Below, piece by piece: positions 37,701 through 44,797 of a stretch of 64,000 nt of DNA. This DNA comes from Liminaster sp045576355 (GTDB taxonomy: Bacteria > Bacteroidota > Bacteroidia > Bacteroidales > UBA3663), in contig JAZNGG010000061.1 of NCBI GenBank assembly GCA_045576355.1, positions 62,001-126,000 on the forward strand. The letters are read 5' to 3'. The notes below the pieces were generated by a model that was not told the DNA's origin, did no database searches, and saw nothing but the letters and a program-made list of their open reading frames with translations. A program made the translations under genes and the position numbers. Numbering within the stretch: position 1 is the stretch's first letter; each line of letters starts with the position of its first letter.

Positions 37701-37942
37701 ATTTCTTCGTAATAGTGAGATTGGGTCGGATCTGTACTTAGTATTTTAAGTTCTTCGATGATTCGACTTTTCATTTCTGCTGTAGCTTTGTTGGTAAAAG
37801 TCACAGCCAGAATTTCATCAAAAAAAGCGGTTCTGTTTAAATTAGGAGAAGATAGATTCTGCTGAAAAAGCAGTTTGATATAGAATCCGGTCAAAAGATG
37901 AGTTTTCCCGGATCCGGCAGAGGCACGATAGACGTAAAGCAT
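34709..37942 (-). CDS. RecB/AddA-like UvrD-family helicase with C-terminal PD-(D/E)xK nuclease domain
   Basis: The N-terminus MLYVYRASAGSGKT holds Walker A at residues 7-14. Other superfamily 1 motifs are AVTFTNKATAEMKSRI, IDEFQDTSGMQW (motif II), VGDVKQSIYRWRGSD (motif III), TIHASKGLGMPAVIIP and YVGFTRAKSALILIG (motif VI). The last 150 residues carry a RecB-type nuclease domain with GNLIHIAMAA, KRPDRIIID and VSVIDYKTG. This is the architecture of double-strand-break end-processing enzymes (AddA/RecB). The usual AddB-like partner is not adjacent in this window. A small SUI1 gene lies 12 bases upstream in the same direction. At 1077 residues it appears complete. Confidence 0.9.
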   Translation of the reverse strand: MLYVYRASAGSGKTHLLTGFYIKLLFQQNLSSPNLNRTAFFDEILAVTFTNKATAEMKSRIIEELKILSTDPTQSHYYEEINPKGKNKEEEICQKAKDILTNILNDYSNFNISTIDSFFQKIVRSFARELNIQGSYEINLDSKPIIEAAVNAFIENVGQNEDKTELEWLLSFSNDRISQGSSWDLKKELYNIAQVLTQEDYKIYGDEIAKFTSDKKALKDYIRQLKQIIKSGKQTLNELGEEGITLLKRYGLAPEDFAYGFPKILLEWQNGEMKEPGKRFISLTQEPNKWFAKKNQLQGPLPLETIDDIQNHFLQCISFFEEDYIRFQSALTISKNIYQLGILASIDKEIRQYCADECIMMLSNTTELLNRLIGTEDAPFIYEKIGTRINHFMIDEFQDTSGMQWNNFKPLLSNALSMGHKNLIVGDVKQSIYRWRGSDWGLLHSKINNYERNLRHDDNSTLRTNWRSSAEIINFNNKFFPHLSLSLENLFNVEQKEDNHDITEIYADVEQQIPSAKKKEGEGWVKIDFVEFEERPKENDKITKIAEKIPEKVIQLQQNGYEAKDIAIIARTKVICAAAVEALMRYKKEHPESPYNFNTISSEALFLTSRPVIQAIISLLQFLQNPNSEINKAVAACNYYQLSGLTADEALQRYFNGKEMPLNPHEIRHLPIYELIEEVISILPNQDHSDIVFVQSFKDLVLEFSSQQTPDLSAFLEWWKNTGSKKTIETPAEQNAIQIMTIHASKGLGMPAVIIPFSDWEMDIDTKKKNIIWCKPQDKILGKENLILPISLNSQIHKTIFNDDFQAERLRIIIDNINTVYVGFTRAKSALILIGPKPKEGKGKSSKLSNYLSNFTQKENKTEWGMCLKPGSDPSARSSIQFSNNNDESKEDYNPLDNPQGNTTNVEHEKAYRHKTLPRLSQKLSQQSEHDAAIIRGNLIHIAMAAIIDNKSIETPIDHLYNIGLLDETIIERNEMKKLIKERVSHPSTAHWFLPGQRVLNEHNIISLNKEMKRPDRIIIDNQGNVSVIDYKTGQPHKGYRAQVKHYMHLLSQMGFSKIRGYIWYIDSNKISDSKDW

Positions 37943-37954
37943 GGTATTAATAAA

Positions 37955-38347
37955 TTATCCGCCTATTAAGCGACATTTGTATCCTTCTTTTTCAAGGATT
38001 TCCACCACTTTTTTTCGGCAATCTCCTTGAATAAGTATTTGTCCATCATAAGGGTCTTCGCTATTGAAACAGTGAGACCCTCCTGCTCCAATGCGACTTT
38101 GTAGCAGTTTGGTGAGGCGTTTCAACTCTTGTTCTTCTCCTTGAAACTCTGTAATCAATGTAGCCGCTTTCCCTTTTCTGCCATGCTTATCTAATTCTAC
38201 ACGAAGTTTTCCTCGTTTAGAGATGGTTGCTGAATTTGTTTCGAGTCCTTTTTCATTACTCCTAGTTTCAGCTTCTTGTTTAATGTCTTTTAATTCCTCG
38301 CCAAATCTGTTGGCAAGCAAATCTTTCCAGTCGTTGTTTGTTTTCAT
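37955..38347 (-). CDS. SUI1/eIF1-like translation factor (YciH family)
   Basis: The C-terminal 80 residues form the SUI1 domain: LRVELDKHGRKGKAATLITEFQ, LLQSRIGAGGSHC and DGQILIQGDCRKKVVEILEKEGYKC. The first 50 residues are charged and probably flexible. The ATG at 38347 is preferred to an upstream ATG at 38368, because a TATCTTCG promoter-like box lies between them. YciH-type proteins resemble eukaryotic initiation factor 1; their role in bacteria is poorly defined. The gene is 12 bases upstream of the helicase-nuclease gene and divergent from rdgB. Confidence 0.88.
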   Translation of the reverse strand: MKTNNDWKDLLANRFGEELKDIKQEAETRSNEKGLETNSATISKRGKLRVELDKHGRKGKAATLITEFQGEEQELKRLTKLLQSRIGAGGSHCFNSEDPYDGQILIQGDCRKKVVEILEKEGYKCRLIGG

Positions 38348-38353
38348 CGCTTG

Positions 38354-38361
38354 CGAAGATA
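38354..38361 (-). promoter_or_regulatory. -7-like box immediately upstream of the SUI1 gene
   Basis: The minus strand reads TATCTTCG only 6 bases before the ATG at 38347, so a transcript from it would be nearly leaderless. The same variant box precedes the divergent rdgB gene. Confidence 0.35.
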
Positions 38362-38448
38362 GAATCAAAAGACGAAAATTGCAAATAAATTGATACTAAA
38401 TCCTATAAACTGCAATCTGAAACATTAGGAAATAACTAAATTATTACA

Positions 38449-38456
38449 TATCTTCG
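38449..38456 (+). promoter_or_regulatory. -7-like box upstream of rdgB
   Basis: TATCTTCG, one change from TAnnTTTG, lies 26 bases upstream of the rdgB ATG. No clear TTTG was found at the expected distance. Confidence 0.4.
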
Positions 38457-38482
38457 CACACAATAACTCTTAATATGTTTGT

Positions 38483-39091
38483 ATGATGAAAAAGAGACTT
38501 GTTTTTGTGACTAATAATGTGCATAAGATCCAGGAAGTCAGAAACCTATTAGAATCTTTGGGAGAGGGCGTTGCAGAGAAATATGAGATACTCTCATTGT
38601 CGGATATAGGGTGTACGGAAGACATCCCGGAAACGGCAGATAGCTTTGTGGGTAATGCTACACAAAAGGCTGAATATGTGAAGATGCACTTCGGATATGA
38701 TTGTTTTGCAGACGATAGTGGACTGGAAGTATATGCTTTGGATATGGCACCGGGGGTACATTCTGCTCGTTATGCTACTGAAAATGGGCATGATTCTGAA
38801 GCTAATATTCAGAAGTTGATGTCTGAGTTAGAGGGTGTTAATGATCGTAGTGCCAGATTTCGGACTGTCATTGTTTTGTTAATTAACAATGAATCTTATG
38901 TGTTTGAGGGTGTTTGCCCGGGAGAGATTACTGTGAACAGATCCGGCTGCAAGGGGTTCGGTTATGACCCTGTATTTCGTCCAGAAGGCTATGATCAAAC
39001 ATTTGCAGAGATGGAAATGTCTCAAAAAAATAAAATTAGTCATCGGGGAAAAGCTGTAACAGCGTTAGCCGATTGGTTGAAAAAACATTGA
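38483..39091 (+). CDS. rdgB: Non-canonical purine NTP pyrophosphatase (XTP/dITP diphosphatase)
   Basis: RdgB/HAM1 enzymes hydrolyse XTP, ITP and dITP to keep deaminated purines out of nucleic acids. The fold landmarks are FVTNNVHKIQEVRNLL, ETADSFVGNATQKAEYV, CFADDSGLEVYALDMAPGV and GFGYDPVFRPEGYDQTFAEM. Length is 202 residues, normal. Two adjacent ATGs (38483, 38486) are possible starts. tex follows 28 bases downstream and is probably co-transcribed. Confidence 0.95.
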   Translation: MMKKRLVFVTNNVHKIQEVRNLLESLGEGVAEKYEILSLSDIGCTEDIPETADSFVGNATQKAEYVKMHFGYDCFADDSGLEVYALDMAPGVHSARYATENGHDSEANIQKLMSELEGVNDRSARFRTVIVLLINNESYVFEGVCPGEITVNRSGCKGFGYDPVFRPEGYDQTFAEMEMSQKNKISHRGKAVTALADWLKKH

Positions 39092-39119
39092 TTTGTAACT
39101 TAAAGACTTGTATCCACAA

Positions 39120-41249
39120 ATGATAAATCCTATATTTTCAACTCTTATTGCATCACAACTTGAACTTTCAGAGAAGTCTGTTCGCGGAGTTCTACAATTG
39201 TTAGATGATGGGTGTTCTATTCCTTTTATCAGTCGTTATCGCAAAGAACAAACCGGCTCGATGGATGAGGTAAATGTTGCTTCCATTGCTGATATGAGTG
39301 AAAAGTTGCAGACTCTAGAGAAGCGTAAGGAAACAATTTTGTCCACTATTGAAGAGCAGGAGAAACTTACTCCCGAATTGAAGAGTCGTATTACGGCTTG
39401 TTGGGATGCAACTGTTTTGGAAGATATTTATTTGCCCTATAAGCCCAAGCGACGCACTCGAGCAGAGGTAGCTCGTAAGGCCGGACTGGAACCTTTGGCT
39501 TCTTTTTTGATGATGCAGACTGAGCAGTCAGCAGAACAGAAAGCACGCCAATTTGTCAATGAAAAGTTAGGAGTTTTATCTGCAAATGATGCTTTAAAAG
39601 GAGCATGTGACATTATTGCAGAAATGGTTTCAGAAGATGAGAAGGCACGCCAGATTGTCCGAAATAATTTTTCAAAAGAGTCGATAGTCTCTTCTCGTGT
39701 TATTAAAGGAAAAGAGGCTGAAGCGCAAAAATATAGAGATTATTTTGATTTTTCTCAGCCACTCAAACGTTGCCCTTCTCATCGTTTACTGGCAATCAGG
39801 CGAGGAGAACAGGAAGGGTATTTAAAAGTGTCGATAACTGGAAATGACGATCTGCTTCAAGAAAAAATACGAAGGCTTTATGTCCGTAATCATACCTCTT
39901 CAGCTCGTTATGTAGAAGATGCTATTAAGGATGGTTATAAACGCCTTTTAGAGCCATCTATTGAGACAGAGTTTGCCGCTTTATCTAAAGAGAAAGCGGA
40001 TGAAGAGGCAATTAAAGTGTTTGCTTCCAATTTGCAACAACTTCTTTTGTCGCCACCCTTGGGTCAGAAGAGAGTAATGGCGATTGATCCGGGGTTTCGA
40101 ACCGGATGTAAGGTGGTATGCTTGGATTCAGAAGGTAATTTGCTGCATAATGATGTAATCTATCCACATCCTCCTAAACAAAATGTTGTCGATGCCGCTA
40201 CTGCTATTCGTAATATGGTGCAGCATTATCAAGTCGAAGCCATATCTATCGGTAATGGTACCGCAAGCCGAGAAACAGAGGAATTCATCAGAGGGCTCTC
40301 CTTGGCCGGTGTGGATATCTATGTTGTCAGTGAGGATGGAGCGAGTATTTATTCTGCTTCTAAAGTGGCTCGAGAGGAATTTCCAAACGAAGATGTAACT
40401 GTAAGAGGTGCCGTTTCCATTGGTCGTCGATTGATGGATCCTCTTGCCGAATTGGTAAAGATTGATCCTAAATCAATAGGAGTGGGGCAATATCAATATG
40501 ATGTCAATCAGACATTATTAAAAAAACAACTGGACCAAACCGTCGTATATTGTGTAAACTCTGTTGGCGTAAATGTCAATACTGCCAGTAAGCATTTGTT
40601 GACTTATGTCTCCGGATTAGGTCCGACATTGGCACAAAACATAGTCGATTATCGGAAAGAGCATGGTGCTTTTGCATCTCGTAAAGAATTACTAAAGGTC
40701 CCTCGTATGGGGGAGAAGGCTTTCGAACAGTCTGCCGGTTTTTTGAGGATTTCAGCAGGAAAGTATCCTTTAGATAATTCTGCAGTTCATCCGGAACGAT
40801 ATGCCTTGGTAGAACGTATGGCACAAGATTTAGGAACTTCTGTTAATGATTTGTTGCAAAGCAAAGAATTACGATCGAAAATCCAATTAGGAAGATATGT
40901 CTCATCTGAGGTCGGAATGCCTACACTTCTGGATATTATGACGGAATTAGATAAACCGGGACGTGATCCTCGTAAGAGATTAGAAGCATTCCGGTTTGAT
41001 CCTACAGTAAAAGAACTTTCCGACTTGAAGGTGGGAATGATTTTGCCGGGGATAGTAACAAATATAACGGAATTTGGGTGTTTTGTCGATGTAGGTATTC
41101 ATGTTAAAGGCTTGGTACATATCTCTCAAATGTCGGATAGATATGTAAAATCTCCATCTGAAGTTGTAGCTTTGCATCAACATGTTTCTGTCAAAGTTAT
41201 TGGTATTGACGAATCGCGAGCGCGTTTCCAACTCTCGCTGAGGATTTAG
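39120..41249 (+). CDS. tex: Tex-like RNA-binding transcription accessory protein
   Basis: Tex proteins are conserved nucleic-acid-binding factors linked to transcription and RNA handling. The ATG at 39120 gives MINPIFSTLIASQLELSEKS; the frame opens a little earlier only at a TTG. The protein shows the Tex N-terminal helices (SIPFISRYRKEQTGSMDE) and the YqgF-like domain (VMAIDPGFRTGCKVV). A helix-hairpin-helix region follows (VGVNVNTASKHLLTYVSGLGPTLAQNIV). A C-terminal S1 domain covers about residues 640-709 (GMILPGIVTNITEFGCFVDVGIHVKGLVHISQMS). At 709 residues all domains are present. Confidence 0.95.
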   Translation: MINPIFSTLIASQLELSEKSVRGVLQLLDDGCSIPFISRYRKEQTGSMDEVNVASIADMSEKLQTLEKRKETILSTIEEQEKLTPELKSRITACWDATVLEDIYLPYKPKRRTRAEVARKAGLEPLASFLMMQTEQSAEQKARQFVNEKLGVLSANDALKGACDIIAEMVSEDEKARQIVRNNFSKESIVSSRVIKGKEAEAQKYRDYFDFSQPLKRCPSHRLLAIRRGEQEGYLKVSITGNDDLLQEKIRRLYVRNHTSSARYVEDAIKDGYKRLLEPSIETEFAALSKEKADEEAIKVFASNLQQLLLSPPLGQKRVMAIDPGFRTGCKVVCLDSEGNLLHNDVIYPHPPKQNVVDAATAIRNMVQHYQVEAISIGNGTASRETEEFIRGLSLAGVDIYVVSEDGASIYSASKVAREEFPNEDVTVRGAVSIGRRLMDPLAELVKIDPKSIGVGQYQYDVNQTLLKKQLDQTVVYCVNSVGVNVNTASKHLLTYVSGLGPTLAQNIVDYRKEHGAFASRKELLKVPRMGEKAFEQSAGFLRISAGKYPLDNSAVHPERYALVERMAQDLGTSVNDLLQSKELRSKIQLGRYVSSEVGMPTLLDIMTELDKPGRDPRKRLEAFRFDPTVKELSDLKVGMILPGIVTNITEFGCFVDVGIHVKGLVHISQMSDRYVKSPSEVVALHQHVSVKVIGIDESRARFQLSLRI

Positions 41250-41299
41250 GAGGGGACTTATTTTGGGGATGCCTAAAATTATTATTACATCTTTTGTTA

Positions 41300-41375
41300 G
41301 TTCCGTTACGTGTATGATGCCGCCGAGAGAAGTGGTGCATAATACCGTAGAGAGTAGTGCATGACGCCGCCGTGT
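41300..41375. repeat. Short GC-rich imperfect repeat downstream of tex
   Basis: ATGATGCCGCCGAGAGA and CATGACGCCGCCGTG, with intervening GTGGTGCAT and AGTGCATGA, form an imperfect duplication in otherwise AT-rich spacer. It resembles a decayed repeat; no other copy was recognised in the window. Confidence 0.3.
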
Positions 41376-41388
41376 AATATGTCCTATA

Positions 41389-41431
41389 AAAAAAGAAATT
41401 GCGCCAAATCATTTGACGCAATTTCTTTTTT
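41389..41431. terminator. Bidirectional terminator between tex and tRNA-Gly
   Basis: AAAAGAAATTGCG pairs perfectly with CGCAATTTCTTTT across a 13-base loop. T tracts on both strands let it serve tex on the plus strand and the tRNA on the minus strand. Confidence 0.85.
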
Positions 41432-41436
41432 AAGAG

Positions 41437-41509
41437 AGCGATAGACGGGACTCGAACCCGCGACCCTCGGCTTGGGAAGCCGATGCTCTACCAACTGAGC
41501 TACTATCGC
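41437..41509 (-). tRNA. tRNA-Gly (anticodon CCC)
   Basis: The minus strand folds into a full cloverleaf of 73 nt. The acceptor GCGATAG pairs with CTATCGC, the D arm is GCTC-AGTTGGTA-GAGC, and the anticodon stem TCGGC/GCCGA closes the loop TTCCCAA. The T arm is CGGG-TTCGAGT-CCCG. The anticodon CCC reads GGG glycine codons. CCA is not encoded. Confidence 0.95.
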
Positions 41510-41574
41510 ATTCCTTTATTTTAAATCGAGATTATATTATCTGCTTACTCTTGGGATATGATAGCTTCTCTTTT

Positions 41575-42075
41575 TTAACTATTTACTAACGAAGCCATCA
41601 TTGTTACCATTTTCAAAGCTGCTTCAGCACACTCTGTTCCCTTGTTACCCAAGCGACCTCCTGCACGTTCTTTGGCTTGCTCTAAATTTTCTGTAGTTAA
41701 GACACCGAAAATGTAAGGGATGTCACTATGTAAGTTTAATTCTGTTACACCAATGGTGATACTTTGACAAACATAATCAAAATGAGGAGTATCCCCTTTG
41801 ATGACACAACCCAAAACAATCACGGCACTTGGCTCTTTGATGATTGCCATCTGTCTTGCTCCGAATGTTAATTCTACTGTTCCCGGAACATGGCTGATGT
41901 ATATGTCTTCATCTGTCAGACCGCATTCTTTTAACTTGGATACAGCTCCTTCGAGCATTGCACCTGTGATTTCTGAGTTCCACTCTGCTACAACGATTCC
42001 TACGCTTGCATTACTACACGACGGAAGGTCTATCGACGAGGGAACATCTGTTTGTTGGTGTAATTCGGTTGCCAT
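41575..42075 (-). CDS. ribH: 6,7-dimethyl-8-ribityllumazine synthase
   Basis: RibH condenses the pyrimidinedione intermediate with dihydroxybutanone phosphate to make lumazine, the substrate of RibE. Motifs are VVAEWNSEITGAMLEGA, VPGTVELTFGARQMA, VLGCVIKGDTPHFDYV with the catalytic His, and IPYIFGVLTTENLEQAKERAG. It is 166 residues, slightly extended at the N-terminus. It lies 43 bases downstream of a TPR membrane protein gene on the same strand, an arrangement seen in other Bacteroidales. Confidence 0.95.
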   Translation of the reverse strand: MATELHQQTDVPSSIDLPSCSNASVGIVVAEWNSEITGAMLEGAVSKLKECGLTDEDIYISHVPGTVELTFGARQMAIIKEPSAVIVLGCVIKGDTPHFDYVCQSITIGVTELNLHSDIPYIFGVLTTENLEQAKERAGGRLGNKGTECAEAALKMVTMMASLVNS

Positions 42076-42118
42076 GGCAGTCTTTGTTTATGATGAGTAT
42101 ATCTTCTCGGTTTAAATA

Positions 42119-42772
42119 TTATTGTACGCGATAGATATATTTATCAATCTCTTTACCGATAGCAGAAGTTAACCACTTTTCTTTGATGGTTGTATAAGCC
42201 TTGAGGGCTGCAGCTTTGTCTCCCATCTCTTCGTATGCCAAACCTGCCTTGAAGAGGAAAAGAGGGGACATTCCTTCGTTATTTGCCATTTTTGCAGCAT
42301 TCATAAAATGCTTTGCAGCGTTGGCAAAATCTGCGGTTTCTACATAGCAATCTCCCAAAGCACTCTCTACTGCAGGAGCGATAAATGAGTCATTGCCATT
42401 ATATGATTTCAGATATTTGATAGCATCTTCATAATTTTTCAAGTTCTTCTGGCAAAGACCTGCATAAGCTTTAGCAAGTTTACCGGCTTTTGTTGAACCA
42501 TAGTTGTCAACCACATCTTCAAACACAGCAAGAGCCTGTTCATAGTCTTTCTCCTCAAAAAGGAATTCTCCGGCATACATCTCACTTTGAGCTGTTTCAT
42601 TGTTTGATTGAGAATGACTTGACCAAAGAGACCAACCTAAAGCAACTAAAACGATTACGATTGCTCCGATAAGGATTCTTTTACGGTTTTCTTGAAGGAA
42701 TTTTTCTGAGTTTGAAATTGCCTGATCTACTTCAGCCACTGTGTCCGGCTGCTGATTAGGATTTTGTGCCAT
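42119..42772 (-). CDS. TPR-containing single-span membrane protein
   Basis: A polar N-terminus of about 30 residues precedes one transmembrane helix (ILIGAIVIVLVALGWSLW). About 150 residues of TPR repeats follow, such as GEFLFEEKDYEQALAVFEDVVDNY, KNYEDAIKYLKSY and CYVETADFANAAKHFMNAAKM. The layout resembles YfgM-type proteins with an N-terminal anchor and periplasmic TPRs, but I claim no specific function. It is upstream of ribH on the same strand. A TATTTTTG box lies about 120 bases upstream of the ATG. Confidence 0.85.
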   Translation of the reverse strand: MAQNPNQQPDTVAEVDQAISNSEKFLQENRKRILIGAIVIVLVALGWSLWSSHSQSNNETAQSEMYAGEFLFEEKDYEQALAVFEDVVDNYGSTKAGKLAKAYAGLCQKNLKNYEDAIKYLKSYNGNDSFIAPAVESALGDCYVETADFANAAKHFMNAAKMANNEGMSPLFLFKAGLAYEEMGDKAAALKAYTTIKEKWLTSAIGKEIDKYIYRVQ

Positions 42773-42894
42773 AATATTTTTTAATGTTTTTAGTTATTTC
42801 TTTTGATGTTTTGTTACATGCAAACTCCATAAATTTTCCTCCCAAAACGGTAAGTTGGGACCCTGAAAAATATGGAATTTCCTAAAATGCGATG

Positions 42895-42902
42895 CAAAAA
42901 TA
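42895..42902 (-). promoter_or_regulatory. -7 box upstream of the TPR-ribH unit
   Basis: The minus strand reads TATTTTTG, matching TAnnTTTG. The leader of about 115 bases contains a small CCCAA/TTGGG hairpin. Confidence 0.4.
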
Positions 42903-42987
42903 CTACTTTTATATCAAACTGCAATAAAAAACTTCTAAAATTTTCGTCTCTTTCTCAGTTATCATGCTTTTTTATGACTTTTTTGTC

Positions 42988-42995
42988 TATCTTTG
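42988..42995 (+). promoter_or_regulatory. -7 box upstream of recF
   Basis: TATCTTTG lies 153 bases upstream of the recF ATG. The 376-base gap between the divergent TPR and recF genes holds these two boxes and no other feature I can support. Confidence 0.45.
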
Positions 42996-43148
42996 CCCCT
43001 ATTAAGAGCTAAATTAGAATGTGTCGATGACATGATCTCAGGACTTATATTTCCTCTTTGTCTTACAATGCTCATTGTTCTTGAGACAGATATGTGCTGG
43101 ATCAAATTGTGAGGATAAGTTTTTGGAGAGAGTCAGATTGATTGCCGT

Positions 43149-44261
43149 ATGAAACTTGAACATTTGTCTATTATCAATTATAAGAATATTTCTCAAGCGG
43201 AACTTGATTTTTCAAGTAACGTCAATTGCTTTGTGGGTAAAAATGGTATGGGTAAAACCAATTTGCTGGATGCCATATACTATTTGTCGTTTTGTAAAAG
43301 TGCGACTAATTTGCCTGATTCTTCCAATTTGAAGCATGGAGAAGAGTTTTTTATGTTGAATGGACTATATCAATTGGACACTGATAAAGAGCCGGAGACG
43401 ATTCATTGTGGATATAAGCTTCGATCGAAAAAGAAATTTAGTCGCAGTGGAAAAGAGTATCGCCGTTTTTCCGAACATATCGGTTTGATTCCTTTAGTCA
43501 TGTTGACTCCTGCAGATAGTATTCTTATTTCCGGTGGGAGTGAAGAGCGGCGTAAATTCATGGACTTGATCATTTCCCAGTTTGATAAGCAATATTTAGA
43601 TGCGCTCATCAGGTATAACGATGCTCTTGCTTCACGAAATTGCATGCTCAAACAAGATCCCCCCATTTCAGATCCTTCACTTTGTCGCATTTGGGAGGAG
43701 CAGATGGATTTTTATGGGCAGATGATCTATAACGCACGCCGTCGATTTGTGATGGAATTCACACCGGTGTTCCAAGAGTTTTATAACTTGATTTCGCTCC
43801 ATCGGGAGGAAGTTTCCCTCTCATACACATCCCATTTTGATAGAGGTTCGTTGCTCCCCTTGTTAGATGAGACTCGAGAACGGGACATCGCTTTAGGTTA
43901 TACGACGAGAGGGACTCATAAAGATGACCTTGTTATGCAGATCGGAAATAACCTTATCAAGCAGATTGGGAGTCAGGGTCAAAACAAAACTTTTTTAGTG
44001 ACATTGAAATTGGCTCAGTTTGATTTTTTGTGTCGCATGGGACGTCCAACTCCTATTTTATTGCTTGACGATATTTTTGATAGATTGGATAGTGATAGAG
44101 TAGAACAGATTATAAAGTTGGTGGCATCCAATCGCTTTGGCCAGATTTTTATAACCGATACCAATCGCGAGTATCTCGATCGGATTATTGGTGCTTTAAC
44201 AGATAGTTATAAACTCTATGAGGTCCGAGAAGGACAATATGAGGTTGTTAAGCAATTATGA
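43149..44261 (+). CDS. recF: DNA replication and repair protein RecF
   Basis: RecF is an SMC-like ATPase that helps load RecA at gapped DNA. The N-terminus MKLEHLSIINYKNISQAELDF and the Walker A motif at residues 30-37 (GKNGMGKT) are typical. The signature region GGSEERRKFMDLIISQ and Walker B with D-loop in PILLLDDIFDRLDSDRVEQI are intact. At 370 residues it is complete. Its stop overlaps the start of the DUF721 gene by 4 bases (ATGA), so the two are translationally coupled. Confidence 0.95.
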   Translation: MKLEHLSIINYKNISQAELDFSSNVNCFVGKNGMGKTNLLDAIYYLSFCKSATNLPDSSNLKHGEEFFMLNGLYQLDTDKEPETIHCGYKLRSKKKFSRSGKEYRRFSEHIGLIPLVMLTPADSILISGGSEERRKFMDLIISQFDKQYLDALIRYNDALASRNCMLKQDPPISDPSLCRIWEEQMDFYGQMIYNARRRFVMEFTPVFQEFYNLISLHREEVSLSYTSHFDRGSLLPLLDETRERDIALGYTTRGTHKDDLVMQIGNNLIKQIGSQGQNKTFLVTLKLAQFDFLCRMGRPTPILLLDDIFDRLDSDRVEQIIKLVASNRFGQIFITDTNREYLDRIIGALTDSYKLYEVREGQYEVVKQL

Positions 44262-44548
44262 AAAGACAACACGAGAAAACCATCGGTGAGATTATCAATC
44301 AGTTCCTTAAAGAGACGCAATTAGAAAATCGTGTTTGGGAGGATCAGATTGCAGAGGTTTGGCAGGAGACCTTGGGCGATGTGATAACTCGAGAGACCGG
44401 TAGAATTCATTTGCAAAATGGCTACTTGTTTGTCAATCTGTTGTCTCCCTCGCTGAAGACTGAACTGATGATGCGCCGTACTGCGATAGCCAAAGCTCTC
44501 AATGAAAGATTGGAAGCTGACATCATCCATACGGTAGTGATCCGATAA
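44258..44548 (+). CDS. DUF721 (DciA-like) protein
   Basis: This 96-residue protein has the DUF721 pattern: IGEIINQFLKETQLENRVWEDQIAEVWQ, then TRETGRIHLQNGYLFVNLLSPSLKTELMMRR. DUF721 is shared with DciA, a widespread loader of the replicative helicase, though DciA function is unproven for this short form. The recF-DUF721 pairing recurs in many bacteria, and the ATGA overlap here supports coupled expression and a replication-related role. Confidence 0.85.
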   Translation: MKRQHEKTIGEIINQFLKETQLENRVWEDQIAEVWQETLGDVITRETGRIHLQNGYLFVNLLSPSLKTELMMRRTAIAKALNERLEADIIHTVVIR

Positions 44549-44564
44549 AAGCCTTTGGGGTTAG

Positions 44565-44780
44565 TAGGCGGTAGTTTAGAGGTTTAAGAGTTTGGAAGTT
44601 TAATAGATTAATAGTTTAATCACAGGTTATTAGTTTATGATTTCAACCCCAAAAAACGAAGAGTACAGATAACAGAGTACAGATAACAGATAACAGAGCA
44701 AAGCCATCTGCCATCGCAGGGCGTAGCCCCTCAACCCCTCAACCCTTCAACTTCTCAACCCTTCAACCAATAAACTAAAT
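44565..44780. repeat. Composite dispersed repeat: AGTTTANN octamers, 27-bp core, CTCAACCC octamers
   Basis: From about 44571, units of AGTTTANN recur at 8-bp steps, ending in AGTTTATGATTTCAACCCC. A copy of the 27-bp core (starts GCCATCTGCC, ends GGGCGTAGCCC) lies at 44703-44729 with one change. It is followed by CAACCCCT-type octamers to 44770 and CAATAAAC. The same module order recurs at 55520-55740. There is also a tandem ACAGATAACAG stretch at 44665-44698. No coding potential is apparent. Confidence 0.8.
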
Positions 44781-44797
44781 ACATATATATTTATATT

